Notes: generated by a model from the sequence alone, not told the origin. DNA of 64,000 bases from Cichorium intybus (GCA_023525715.1 CM042012.1:49986464-50050463), one strand, 5' to 3'. Shown: positions 47,866 to 61,113, counted from the stretch's first letter. Numbers and translations: made by a program.

Positions 47866-50693
47866 TGTGACAATTGTAAATTTTGATCAACAAAAGTCAA
47901 CTGTAGTCAAACGAAGCGTACGCTAATTTATATGTTGAAAAGTTATTTTCCATAACTTTTGCGATGAATTAGTAATATTATAGTATTACGTATGCTAAAT
48001 CAAAACAATTATCGGTTAAAAGTCGAAAATACGGCCAGCAGACTACTGTAGCGTAAAAATTCGATAATCGTACAATTATTATTTTGAGAATAATAATATT
48101 CATAAAACGATCTACTCGTAAATACGAACCTGTGGATATATAGAACGTCGAAAACGAAGTTCGTATGTGGAAGTTACAACCATTAAATCGCTGTGAACGG
48201 ATAAATGTACACAGGGTTTGGACTCAAAATACAAAATGAGGTTCCTTAAACATCAAATATGAAATAAAAATTCATATGATAAGTAACGTAATAATATCTA
48301 GTATTTAATTCCAAAGCTAAATACAATTTCCGGTAAAACGTCAAAAATCGCGAAAACGGAAGAATACTGCGCTTAAACGCGTATTCCGACACCCAACGAG
48401 TTATAATTCAATCAAAATAAATGTTTGGCAATGTTTTTATACAAAATAATTATTTAGAACTTCGTTTCGTCAAAATCTCACAAAATTTCACTAAAACGTC
48501 TTACTATTTTATAAAAATTGCACATTTTTATAAGTATATTGCTATTTTTATAAAAACTAACCTACCCCACCCCCTACCCCCCATCGGCTGAATTGAAGTC
48601 CCAAGGCAATCCCTAGCTACTATTCACAATATCTTGGGCATTATGGAGCTAGATTAAAATAATACACCTAAATTCAAACTAGATACATTAAACAAATGTA
48701 ACCTTTCTACACATCATTTGAAACCAAGTCACCAACTTCATTTCTCTCTTCTCCTCTCCCTCTTCTCTTGCTCTCGGCCTCAAACCACCATCACCATCAC
48801 CATCTTCAAGCTTCATTTTCAAGCATCTTTCACAAGTTCAAGAGGTAATCTTCATCCATCTTTTGATTCTAAACAACATGACACAAGTTTTACATCTTTT
48901 ACACACACTAACATCCATCAAAATCCATTGAATAATAGCTTGGTCCAAAGGTCTTTGAGCTCAAATCTTCATCATCTTCAAAGATCTTGAAAGCCTTCTT
49001 GGTAAGTTATGATCATCTAGTGATTTAAGTTCTAAATACCTTCATTTACTCTTTTACACACACATACTCACAAAAATCCATTGGATAATAGATTTGTCCA
49101 AGGGTCCTCTGGGTCTTAGAACCAAAATCTTCAATCTTCTTCCAAGAAACCTTAAGATCAACCACTCAAGGTGAGTTCATACCCCTTATTTTCATCTTTT
49201 CAAACCTTTTTGTGGGAGAATACAAGTTCTTTTACTATAAATGTTGTTTTATTCTAGATTATATGTGATTAAATGTTATATATGTTGATTTACACAAGTT
49301 CATAAAGTTAATATTTGTGTAAAAATGCTTTTGACATGAAATATGGTTAACCCTTTGTAAGATGTTCATAATGATGTATATAATGTTAGTGTAAAAGTTA
49401 CTAAACTATATATAAAATGTGTAAAATGTTAGATCTTGGACAAAAATGTTATAAAGTTGAATTTGGCATGAAATATGAATAGATCTATGTATTATGAACA
49501 TTTTGACATGTTAAGATGTGTAAAAGTTACAAGACTACAAATAAAGTGTACAAAAACACTAGATCTTGGATAAAAACGTTATAAAAACGAAAACTAGTAA
49601 AAACTACGTTTTTATAAATAAAAGCACTATTTTCTAGCAAAAATGGTTATAATCAAGATATTATACTATTTTTGTGAGAAATATCTCAAAAGATGATATT
49701 TATAATCATTTGAATAAATTACTTCATTATTATTCACAAAAATATGATTATTACGACGCAATACTAAAATAGACTATTATTGGAATAGTTTATGAACACA
49801 AGTTATTATGACGTTTGAACATGACAAAAATAATTATATAAAATTATATAATTATTAAACTATACTATATTATCATGGCAAAAATGATAATGGACTATTA
49901 CAAGAGTTTTTATATACAAAACGTACGTAAACAAGTTAATTGGAATACATACATTTTTGTGAGATGAATCTTCACAGTACTTTTATAAGTACCTACTATA
50001 AGTCCTGAACTTTTATAACCAGAGTCTCGGTAAGAGAGCGCGATATTTGAGTATAGATCTATACGGGGCTTGACAACCCCGCACCTGAGCTGCTAGCTAC
50101 AGCTTGACCGGCAGGTCTGAGGTGTCCAAATGTCTAACATTCCGACGCCTGAAGAACGTCGCAGCAGGCCAACTAGTCACAGTATGGTTATAGGGTATCT
50201 CACATGGGAAAAAAATCAACTTAATATTTTATGAATTGTTTACGTGGAAACACACATTTCAAAGAAAGTACACTACAGTTTACATATTACATTTTAGTCT
50301 TTGGGATTTAAAGACTTGGACATTTTTATGAGAAAATATTGGATTTTCTTGGTTTTCAACACTATTGCTTACAAACAAAGGACATTTCTTACGCAGAAAT
50401 CTTATGAACTCACCAACTTAATTGTTGACACTTTTTCAACTACTTGTATTCTCAGGAAATTGATAAGGTAAACCTCAGCGCGATTCGAAGAGACGTTACG
50501 ACGTCGTTTTTGTTCTTTTTGAAATCATTTGTAATTGTAATTGAAACACGCAACTTTTAATCGATGTAACATTTGCAATTATTAAATGATGGTTGTATTG
50601 CTTGGAATCACTATTATTCAACTTTGTTATGATATGGTTCATGAAGTCATCCACCCTTGAACTATTCCGCCATTACGGTTTGAGGGTGTGACA
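47866..50693 (+). repeat. Gypsy-2 5' LTR
   Basis: 2,828 bp from TGTGACAATTG to GGGTGTGACA. A C-rich tract lies near 48560-48595. The 90-codon frame at 48718-48990 is also in the 3' LTR (57771-58043) and is T/C-rich leader-like sequence, not a gene. Confidence 0.9.
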
Positions 50694-50696
50694 GAT

Positions 50697-50708
50697 TGGT
50701 ATCAGAGC
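50697..50708 (+). other. Gypsy-2 primer-binding site
   Basis: TGGTATCAGAGC, three bases after the LTR, complementary to initiator-Met tRNA. Confidence 0.9.
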
Positions 50709-51202
50709 ATTGTTTATAGTGAACTAAGTATATTAATCCATTTAAAGATATACAACTATAAATACAATGAGACTAAAACTCTCGAAAACATTTTCGTACA
50801 AGTATACTTTAAAAATTACAACGATAATTTTTATAAAAGTATAAGTACATACATACATACTAGAACGATATCATAACGAAAACATACAAAAGTAGTAAGA
50901 TGAGTTGAACACAATGGATAGGCCTAAGTGTTTTGGTAATTATATCTTGGATGAATAGAGCCTGATCAACTGTATTGGTCCAAGATATGATTAACGTATA
51001 CTTAGGAATAATCGTGGTGAACAACAAGTCTGAACTAAACGTGAAATTTAAAATACTATAGGAGTATTTTATGGCGCTATAGAACTAAACATGAAGTTAA
51101 AATACTATATGAGTATTTTGTATACATTACTTAGTTATATATAGGTGTATTTAAGAATCCCCTTATATATACTTCTTATACTCCACTCCTCGTACAGACA
51201 CC
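50709..51202 (+). other. Gypsy-2 leader
   Basis: AT-rich untranslated leader between the primer site and the first ORF. It contains a repeated AAATACTATA(G/T)GAGTATTTT block at about 51051-51070 and 51099-51118. Confidence 0.6.
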
Positions 51203-51922
51203 ATGGCCGGTCGCCATTTACCGGGAGACCCTTACTACCCAGAAGAAGAACCGGAAGAAATGTCGAATAGTGAGGACCAATGGGACGAGGAGGAGTCCGA
51301 AGACGAACCCGAAGTCATCAACCCCCGTCACCCAGTCCGCAACTTACATGCACCACCGCTATTCCAGGTATATCGCCACCCTGGTGGCCCGTTATGGATG
51401 CGTACACCTCGAAAGAGGGTACTTCCCATTCACCGCCCCTTACTAATAGAAGAACCTCTTCAGGGCCCGACGCCAGAATGGGCAGAGCAAATACGCCGCT
51501 GGAGCCGCGAGCAGGATTTGCGACCCCCGTATGACCTACTCTACGACCACTACGACATCAGCAGAGGAGGCTATGCAGACCGAGCTTTACCAATCATGGT
51601 CGGACGCATCAGCCGTCAGGAGGAGCGGATTAGGGCAACCTCCAGTCAGGTCATGGACGTAGGAGCTACTGTCGAGGTCACTGCAGCACGCCTTCGACGC
51701 GTAGACGAGGCCCATGACCATACATCCGGGCGAGTCGACTCACTCGAGGAGGACAGACGGACAGCTATGGGGATGTTTCACAAGGCCTTTGTACGGATAT
51801 CTGAGTCCAAGGAAAGGATACGAAACATAGAGCGGAGAGCCGAGGAGGCCGAGTGAGAGGCTGCCGATCTGAGGGCACATGTGGATGCACTACGCAGAGC
51901 TGGGGGATCCAGATCACCATGA
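51203..51922 (+). pseudogene. Gypsy-2 extra ORF upstream of gag (coiled-coil protein)
   Basis: A frame of 217 codons starts at ATG 51203 and stops at TGA 51854-51856. The same frame continues with similar helical sequence (EAADLRAHVDALRRAGGSRS) to a second TGA at 51920. The first stop is probably a secondary mutation, perhaps CGA to TGA. The N-terminus is acidic (PEEEPEEMSNSEDQWDEEES), the middle proline-rich, and the C-terminal third heptad-like (RISRQEERIRA, RVDSLEEDRR, RISESKERIRNIERRAEEAE), predicting a coiled coil. It has no gag, protease or zinc-finger motif. The length and codon pattern suggest it was once translated. Its function is unknown; it resembles the accessory pre-gag ORFs reported in some plant gypsy lineages only in position. 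Confidence 0.6.
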
Positions 51923-52334
51923 GTGGTACTTTTACTGCTCAAATTTTGTTATAGACTAGGACTTTACGAGTAGGCACTATACGCTACTCGCTTTATATGT
52001 AGGCGCGACCCTACAATTAAGTGATTACACTCTTTGTGGGTCGTTACGCCGCCCGTTTGTTTTTGCATTGTAGACCTCTGCGCAGGTCAAATTCTCCATA
52101 TTAAAAATCATGTAACGCTACAAATTATTATTAATATGATGACGTGATTTACTTATAAAACGTTGTACAAATATTTGATATGTATGTTTGGTACTGGTTT
52201 ATGGTTACAATCTACGAAAAGAAAAAGACAAAGATAAACTTAAAATATAGTCACCATGTCCTAACGACAACATACTTATAATAGTCCTTACAGAAACTAA
52301 CCAACGTCAAATCTTGAATCCTTGTGGCAGAAAT

Positions 52335-53078
52335 ATGCCACCCCGTAGAAGAAACGCTAGGCGAGCACCGATCGCAACTCCAGAGCCACCCATGATGGAC
52401 TTAGCTACTTTCCAAGCAGCTGTTACTGCTGCGGTAGCAGCTGCTATCGCTCAGATAAACTCTAATGGGACGAATGGCAACGGAAGCAGAAATGGCACCA
52501 ACGACTCCACAAATGGAGAAACATCAAACCAATCGCGAGTATGTACGTACAAGGACTTCGCGAATTGCAAACCAGTAACTTTCCATGGTACCGGTGGTGT
52601 CCTTGCTCTCACGAGATGGATTGAGAAAACAGAATCAATCTTTGATATCTTCGCCTGTCCCGAGGAATTTAAAGTCAAATACGCCGCTTGTACCTTTGCC
52701 AAGACGGCCATGTCCTGGTGGAAGGGCCACGTTAAGGCTCTGACACTTCCCGTGGCCAACTCGATGAGTTGGGAGGAACTGAAGACCATGCTGATGAAAG
52801 AGTACTGTCCCAGGGGGGAGATCCAAAAGCTAGAACAAGAGCTGTGGAACCTTACCATGAAAGGTTCAGATCTAACCACCTACACGAACCGATTCAACGA
52901 TTTGGCAACCCTCTGCCCTACTATGGTCACACCAGAATCTGTGAAAGTGGAACGTTACATCTGGGGGCTATCTCCTCTGATTCAGGGGAATGTAGACGCG
53001 GCAAGCCCCACCACTTTCGACAGCGCAAAACGACTGGCCCAACGATTAGTCGACTATGGGTTCGCCAGGGCACCATGA
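52335..53078 (+). CDS. Gypsy-2 gag
   Basis: The start at 52335 (MPPRRRNARRAP) matches the family's basic N-terminus; an in-frame ATG at 52314 is less typical. The retrotransposon gag domain is clear: FHGTGGVLALTRWIEKTES, CTFAKTAMSWWKGHV, SWEELKTMLMKEYCPRGEIQ, and LTTYTNRFNDLATLCPTMV. It forms the particle shell around the genomic RNA. The frame ends 6-7 codons after the point (about 53060) where similarity jumps to another frame. The zinc knuckles are therefore in the pol frame, and this copy is probably frameshifted. Confidence 0.85.
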   Translation: MPPRRRNARRAPIATPEPPMMDLATFQAAVTAAVAAAIAQINSNGTNGNGSRNGTNDSTNGETSNQSRVCTYKDFANCKPVTFHGTGGVLALTRWIEKTESIFDIFACPEEFKVKYAACTFAKTAMSWWKGHVKALTLPVANSMSWEELKTMLMKEYCPRGEIQKLEQELWNLTMKGSDLTTYTNRFNDLATLCPTMVTPESVKVERYIWGLSPLIQGNVDAASPTTFDSAKRLAQRLVDYGFARAP

Positions 53079-56000
53079 CCTCTAAAACTGAGCAATCAAG
53101 AGAGAAGGACCACAAAAGAAAGCCCTGGAACCGGGGGAGGAATCAGCCGAACCAAGAACATGCCAAGAGACAACAGATTGTGGCAGTCCGTGCAGCCACT
53201 GTCCCGACTACCCCGACAGCAACCAAACAGTATAATGGAACACTACCCAAATGCAACAAGTGTAATTTCCATCATACCGGAGCCTGTAGAGAAATGCACT
53301 GCTTGAACTGCAACAAAAAGGGTCATACCGCCCGTTTCTGCAAGACGCCAGTTTCACAAACCACCCAAGCCTCTAATGCTGGGGTGAGTCAAGCTTGCTA
53401 TGGTTGTGGTGAGACGGGGCATTTTAAGCGTGATTGCCCAAAGACAAAGAATGTGGGGAGAAATGGAAGAGTCCTAGCCATGGGACGCGCGGAAGCGGTA
53501 GAGGATCCTACCGTGGTTACCGGTACGTTCCTCGTCAATAATTCATATGCTTGTGTACTATTCGATAGCGGTGCGGAGAGGAGTTTCGTAAGCCACGAGT
53601 TTAAATACTTACTAAAACAAAAACCTCAACCACTCAATGAAACATTTACAGTAGAAATGGCTAATGGCAAAACAGAAAGCACAAACGACATATACATAGG
53701 CTGTACACTTACCCTGGACGATCACTCCTTCCAAATCGATTTAATGCATGTTAAAATAGGAAGCTTTGACGTGATTGTTGGTATGGATGGGCTAATCCCC
53801 CATCATGCCGACATCATGTGTTATGAACGAGGAATCCGACTTCATCTGCCGGATAACAAGACCCTTGTTGTCTACGGCGATAAACCCAGTACCAGCCTCC
53901 GAATCGTGTCTTGCATCAAAGCTCGAAAATACCTACAGAAAAGATATCATGCCTTCCTAGCCCACGTTGTTGACGAGAAGAAAGAAGTAAAGAACATCAA
54001 AGAGATCCCTGAAGTCTGTGACTTTCCCGACGTATTCCCAGAAGACCTTCCAGGAGTACCACCCACACGACAAGTCGAGTTCAGAATCGATTTGATCCCA
54101 GGAGCCACCCCAGTAGCAAAAGCGCCATACCGATTAGCCTCGGCGGAAATGCAAGAATTATCCAGCCAACTAAACGAACTGCTAAGTAAAGGGTTCATCA
54201 GGCCGAGCTCCTCACCTTGGGGAGCGCCGGTTTTATTCGTAAAGAAGAAGGATGGATCATTCCGTATGTGCATTGACTATCGGGAGTTGAATAAGCTCAC
54301 CATCAAAAACCGATACCCGCTACCCCGAATTGACGACCTGTTCGATCAACTCCAAGGATCGAGTTATTTCTCAAAAATCGATCTGAGGTCGGGGTATCAC
54401 CAACTCAAGGTTCAAGAAGAAGATGTTCCTAAAACGGCATTCAGAACTCGCTACGGTCATTATGAATTCGTTGTGATGCCCTTCGGATTAACCAATGCGC
54501 CCGCAGTGTTCATGGATCTGATGAACCGTGTATGCCGACCTTACCTAGATAAATTCGTGATAGTATTCATCGACGACATACTTATCTATTCACGAAGTAA
54601 GGAGGAACATAGCCAACACTTGCGACAAGTTTTGGAGACATTAAGAGCAGAGAAGCTGTATGCGAAATTTTCGAAATGCGAATTTTGGCTTCGAAAAGTG
54701 GACTTCCTAGGCCACGTAGTCAGCAAAGAAGGGATACATGTGGATCCCTCCAAAATCAAAGCCATCGAAAGCTGGGAAGCACCAAGAACTCCGACAGAAA
54801 TCCGTCAGTTTTTGGGCCTTGCTGGCTATTACCGAAGATTCATACAAAATTTCTCCAAAATTGCAAAGCCTCTTACTACCCTGACACAGAAGGGTGTAAC
54901 ATTCAAGTGGGGAGATAGACAAGATGCCGCCTTCCAGACCTTAAAGAAAGCTTTGTGCAGCGCTCCTATTCTGTCCCTTCCAGAAAGAACAGAAGACTTT
55001 GTAGTCTATTGCGATGCATCGAACCAGGGTCTGGGCTGTGTACTCATGCAGAGAGGAAAGGTCATTGCTTACGCTTCAAGACAACTAAAAACTCACGAGG
55101 TCAACTACACTACACATGACCTCGAGTTGGGAGCAGTAGTGTTCGCATTAAAGATCTGGAGACACTACCTGTACGGCACAGAATGTACGGTATACACCGA
55201 CCATAAGAGTCTCCAGCATATCCTCAAACAAAAAGAACTCAATATGAGACAACGGCGATGGGTGGAGCTACTAAGTGACTATGAATGTGAAATTCGTTAT
55301 CACCCAGGGAAGGCCAACGTGGTAGCTGATGCCCTCAGTCGAAAAGAGTACTCGGGTCGCCGAGTGAAGTCATTAACAATAACGATCCATTCCCATTTGT
55401 CCACTCAGATCAAAGAGGCGCAGCTAGAAGCCTTAAAACCTGATAATGTCGTAAATGAAGCCTTGCGAGGGATGGATAAAAACCTTGAAGTTAAGGATGA
55501 CGGAGCTCGTTACCTCATGAACCGAATTTGGACCCCGAGATTCGGTGGATACAGAGACATTATCATGAATGAAGCTCACAAGACTAGATACTCCGTTCAT
55601 CCTGGGTCCGACAAAATGTACCTGGACCTCAAGAAACTATATTGGTGGCCAAACATGAAGGCAGAAATTGCTACTTACGTGGGCAAGTGCCTGACTTGCG
55701 CCAAGGTTAAAGTAGAATATCAAAAGCCCTCGGGTCTACTACAACAACCAGAAATACCCGAGTGGAAGTGGGAGCGGATAACTATGGACTTCATAACCAA
55801 ATTACCAAAGACAACTGGTGGGTTAGACACCATTTGGGTAATCGTCGATAGGTTAACCAAATCCGCTCACTTCCTGCCAATCAAAGAGACTAATAAGATG
55901 GATAAGCTGGCAAGGCTCTACCTCAGAGAAATTGTAAAATTGCATGGTGTGCCAAAATCAATCATCTCGGATAGAGATAGCCGATTCACTTCACACTTTT

Positions 56001-56860
56001 GGCAATCATTACAAAAGGCTATGGGAACCAGACTCGATATGAGCACAGCTTACCATCCGCAGACGGATGGCCAAAGTGAAAGAACCATCCAAATGCTGGA
56101 AGATATGTTGAGAGCCTGTGTGATAGACTTCGGTAAGGCGTGGGACACCCACTTACCGCTCATCGAGTTTTCATACAACAACAGCTACCACACTAGCATC
56201 AAAGTTGCTCCATTTGAAGCTTTATATGGACGCAAGTGCAGATCCCCTCTGTGCTGGGCTGAAGTGGGTGATACTCAACTAGCCAGAGGTCAAGTACCTA
56301 ACAGCACTCTCACTGGTCCGGAGATCATACGAGAGACAACGGAGAAAATCGTTCAGATCCGTGAACGATTGAAAGCATCTCGTGACCGACAAAAGAGCTA
56401 TGCAGATAAGCGACGCAAGTCCTTGGAATTCCAGGTTGGTGACTGAGTGTTGTTGAAGGTCTCGCCATGGAAGGGAATGATACGCTTTGGAAAGCGTGGG
56501 AAGCTGAACCCCAGATACATTGGGCTCTTCGAGATCCTTGCTAGGATCGGCCCAGTAGCCTATAAACTTCAACTACTGCAGGAGCTCAGCAATGTCCATC
56601 CCACCTTTCACGTATCCAATTTAAAGAAATGCTTGTCCGATGAAACTCTTGTCATACCACTCAACGAGATCGAAGTGAACGAGAACCTTCATTTTGTGGA
56701 AGAACCCGTAGAGATCATGGACAGAAAGATCAAGAGGACGAAACAGAGCCGCATACCGATAGTTAAAGTCCGCTGGAGTGCCAAGCGTGGACCCGAATTT
56801 ACCTGGGAGCGTGAAGACCAAATGAAGCAGAAGTATCCACATCTCTTCCCAAACCCTTGA
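53060..56860 (+). pseudogene. Gypsy-2 pol polyprotein with one nonsense codon
   Basis: One frame covers zinc knuckles (CLNCNKKGHTARFC, CYGCGETGHFKRDC; about 53290-53450) and protease with the DSGA active site (about 53565). Reverse transcriptase has FVIVFIDDILIYS (about 54556). RNase H has YCDASNQGLG, TDHKSLQHI and ADALSR. Integrase has an H..H..C..C zinc site (GKCLTCAKVK) and D-D-E positions (MDFITKLPK, ISDRDSRF, YHPQTDGQSERT). The C-terminal chromodomain-like tail contains RIPIVKVRWSAKRGPEFTWE (about 56750-56810). TGA at 56444-56446 interrupts it just after the integrase core, where gypsy-3 has an arginine codon. The frame then continues to its natural stop at 56858. It is nearly intact but dead as it stands. 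Confidence 0.9.
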
Positions 56861-56914
56861 GGATCCACTCAAGAGCTAAATTTCGGGACGAAATTCTTTC
56901 TAACGGGTAGATGA
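56861..56914 (+). other. Gypsy-2 3' junction and polypurine region
   Basis: AATTTCGGGACGAAATTC then AACGGGTAGATGA lie between the pol stop and the 3' LTR, the same phrase as at 4890-4927. The purine run is weak for a polypurine tract. Confidence 0.6.
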
Positions 56915-58293
56915 TGTGACAATTGTAAATTTTGGTCAACAAAAGTCAACTGTAGTCAAACGAAGCGTACGTTAATTTATATGTTGAAAAGTTATTTTCC
57001 ATAACTTTTGCGATGAATTATTAATATTATAGTATTACGTATGCTAAATCAAAACAATTATCGGTTAAAAGTCGAAAATACGGACAGCAGACTACTGTAG
57101 CGTAAAAATTCGATAATCGTACAATTATTATTTTGAGAATAATAATATTCATAAAACGATCTACTCGTAAATACGAACCTGTGGATATATAGAACGTCGA
57201 AAACGGAGTTCGTATGTGGAAGTTACAACCATTAAATCGCTGTGAACGGATAAATGTACACAGGGTTTGGACTCAAAATACAAAATGAGGTGCCTTAAAC
57301 ATCAAATATGAAATAAAAATTCATATGATAAGTAACGTAATAATATCTAGTATTTAATTCCAAAGCTAAATACAATTTCCGGTAAAACGTCAAAAATCGC
57401 GAAAACGGAAGAATACTGCGCTTAAACGCGTATTCCGACACCCAACGAGTTATAATTCAATCAAAATAAATGTTTGGCAATGTTTTTATACAAAATAATT
57501 ATTTAGAACTTCGTTCCGTCAAAATCTCACAAAATTTCACTAAAACGTCTTACTATTTTATAAAAATTGCACATTTTTATAAGTATATTGCTATTTTTAT
57601 AAAAACTAACCTACCCCCCCCCCCCCTTACCCCCCGTCGGCTGAATTGAAGTCCCAAGGCAATCCCTAGCTACTATTCACAATATCTTGGGCATTATGGA
57701 GCTAGATTAAAATAATACACCTAAATTCAAACTAGATACATTAAACAAATGTAACCTTTCTACACATCATTTGAAACCAAGTCACCAGCTTCATTTCTCT
57801 CTTCTCCTCTCCCTCTTCTCTTGCTCTCGGCCTCAAACCACCATCACCATCACCATCTTCAAGCTTCATTTTCAAGCTTCTTTCACAAGTTCAAGAGGTA
57901 ATCTTCATCCATTTTTTGATTCTAAACAACATGACACAAGTTTTACATCTTTTACACACACTAACATCCATCAAAATCCATTGAATAATAGCTTGGTCCA
58001 AAGGTCTTTGAGCTCAAATCTTCATCATCTTCAAAGATCTTGAAAGCCTTCTTGGTAAGTTATGATCATCTAGTGATTTAAGTTCTAAATACCTTCATTT
58101 ACTCTTTTACACACATACTCACAAAAATTCATTGGATAATAGCTTTGTCCAAGGGTCCTCCGGGTCTTAGAACCAAAATCTTCAATCTTCTCCCAAGAAA
58201 CCTTAAGATCAACCACTCAAGGTGAGTTCATACCCCTCATTTTCATCTTTTCAAACCTTTTTGGGGGAGAATACAAGTTCTTTTACTATAAAT
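56915..58293 (+). repeat. Gypsy-2 3' LTR, left part
   Basis: It matches 47866-49243 closely, with a longer C-run at about 57614-57626. It ends abruptly at ACTATAAAT, where gypsy-3 begins. Confidence 0.9.
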
Positions 58294-61113
58294 TGTCACA
58301 CCCTCAAACCGTATTGGCGGAATAGTTTAAGGGTGGATGACTTCATGAACAATATCATAACAAAGTTGCACAATAGTGAAAACCAAGCAAACAACCATCA
58401 TTACATAATTGCAAATGTTACATAGTTTAACTGTATCATGTTTCAAATACAATTATAATGGTATCAAAATAGGCAAAAATGACGTCGTAACGTCCTTTCT
58501 TGTAGCGCTTGATTTACCAAATCAGTTTCCTGAGAATACAAGTAGTTGAAAAAGTGTCAACAATTAAGTTGGTGAGTTCATAAGATTTTTGTATAGAAAT
58601 GTCATTTGTTTTGTAAGCAATAGTGTTGAAAACCAAGAAAATCCAATATTTTCTTATAAAATGTTCCAAGTCTTTAAATCCCAAAGACTAAAATGTAATA
58701 TGTAAACTGTAGTGTACTTTCTTCGAAATGCGTGTATCCACGTAAACAATTTATAAAAATATTAAGTTGATTATTTTCCCATGTGAGATACCATATAACC
58801 ATACTGTGACTAGTTGGCCTGCTGCGACGTTCTTCAGGCGTCGGAACTGTTAGACATTTGGACACCTCAGACCTGCCGGTCAAGCTGTAGCTAGCAGCTC
58901 AGGTGCGGGGTTGTCAATCCCCGTATAGATCTATACTCAAATATCGCGCTCTCTTACCGAGACTCTGGTTATATAAATGTTCAGGACTTATAGTAGGTAC
59001 TTAGAAAAGTACTGTGAAGATTCATCTCACAAAAATGTATGTGTTCCAATCAACTTGTTTACGTACGATTTGTATATAAAAACTCTTGAAGTCGTCCATT
59101 ATCATTTTTCCCATGATAATATAGTAAAGTATAATAATTATACATTTTTATATAATTATTTTTATCATGTTTAAATGTCATAATAACTTTTTGTTCATAA
59201 ACTATTCCAATAATAGTCTATTTTTAGTAATTGCGTCGTAATAACCTTATTTTTGTGAATAATAGCGAAATAACTTGTTCAAAGATTTTAAATATTATCT
59301 TTTGAGATATTTCACACAAAAATAATATAATATCTTGATTATAACCATTCTTGCTAGAAAATAGTGCATTTATTTATAAAAACGTAGTTTTTACTAGTTT
59401 TCGTTTTTATAACGTTTTTATCCAAGATCTAGTGTTTTTGTACACTTTATTTGTAGTTTAGTGACTTTTACACAACTTAATATGTCAAAGTGTTCATAAT
59501 ACATGGATCTACTCATATTTCATGTCAAAGTCATATTTATAACATTTTTGTTCAAGATCTAACATTTTTACACACTTTAATTATAGTCTAGTAACTTTTA
59601 TACAAGCATATCATGTATTATAGTGAATATCTTACAAGGATCTATCCATATATCATATCAAAGATATTTTTATCCAAATACTAACTTTATAAACTTGTGT
59701 AATCAACATATATATCATTTAAACATATATAAACTTGAATAAACAACATATTTAGTTAAAGAACTTGTATTCTCCCCCAAAAAGGTTTGAAAAGATGAAA
59801 ATGTGGGGTATGAACTCACCTTGAGTGTGGATCTTAGGATTCCTTGGAAGAAGATTGAAGACTTTGGTTCTAAGACCCGAAGGACCCTTTGACAAAGCTA
59901 TTATCCAATGGATTTCCGTGAGTATGTGTGTATACAAGAGTATACGAAGGTATTTAGAACTTAAATCACTAGTTGATCATAACTTACCAAGAGGGCTTGA
60001 AAGATCTTTGAAGATGATGGAGTTTGGAGCTTAAAGACCTTTGAACAAATCTAATATCCAATGGATATGGATGGATGTTAGTGTGTGTAAAAGGTGTAAA
60101 ACTTGTGTTATGTTGTTTAGAATCAAAAGGGGAATGAAACTTACCACTTGGTCTAATGAAAGAAGCTTGAAAAATAAGACTTGAAGATGGTGATGGTGAT
60201 GGTGAGCTTGGCCGAGAGCAAGAGAAAAGGAATGAAGTTGGTGATCTTGGTTCCAAGTGAAGATGATCATATCTTTATTTGTTTATTATTAGTTTTAGGT
60301 TAGGTTTCTTTTGCATTTTTAAATTCCTAGACCTTATCATACCTAGATCTTGCATAATGGCCTTGGATTTGCATGGGGAGATGGGGTGCAGCCGATGGGG
60401 GGTAGGGGGTGGGGTGGTGTGGTTTTTATAAAATAGCAATATACTTTATAAAAATAAGTGGTTTTTATAAAATAGTAAGTCGTTTTAGTGAAATTTTGTG
60501 CGTTTTTGACGAAACGAAGTTCTAAATAATTATTTTGTATAAAAACATTGTCAAACATTTATTTTGATTGAATTATGACTCGTTGGGTGCCGGAATACGC
60601 GTTTAAGCGCGGTATTCTTCCGTTTTCGCGATTTTCGGCATTTTACCGGAAATTGCATTTAGCTTTGGAATTAAATACTAGATACTATTACGTTACTTAT
60701 CATATGAATTTTTACTTCATATTTGATGTTTAAGACACCGCATTTTGTGTTTTGGTTCCAAACCCTGTGTACATTTATCCGTTCACAGCGGTTTAATCGT
60801 TGTAACTTCTACATACGAACTCCGTTTTCGACGTTCTATATATCCACAGTTTCGTATTTACGAGTGGATCGTTTTATGAATATTATTATTCTCAAAATAA
60901 TAATTGTACGATTATCGAATTTTTACGCTACAATAGTCTGCTGTCCGTATTTTCGACTTTTAACCGATAATTGTTTGATTTAGCATACGTAATACCTATA
61001 ATATTAATAATTCACTGCAAAAGTTAGGGAAAATAACTTTTCAACATATAAATTAACATACGCGTCGTTTGATTACAGTTGACTTTTGTTGACCAAAATT
61101 TACAATTGTCACA
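58294..61113 (-). repeat. Gypsy-3 3' LTR
   Basis: 2,820 bp. On the minus strand it starts TGTGACAATTG and ends GGGTGTGACA. The internal layout parallels the gypsy-2 LTR, for example the C-rich tract near 60395-60415. Confidence 0.9.

Noticed and set aside
48718..48990. 90-codon frame repeated at 57771-58043
   Set aside because: It lies in LTR sequence, is T/C-rich, and is repeated only because the LTR is repeated.
52451..52879. 142-codon minus-strand frame across gag
   Set aside because: It is antisense to a clear gag domain and has no features of its own.
52769..53059. Upstream extension of the pol frame
   Set aside because: It overlaps gag in the wrong frame; protein similarity in this frame begins only at about 53060.
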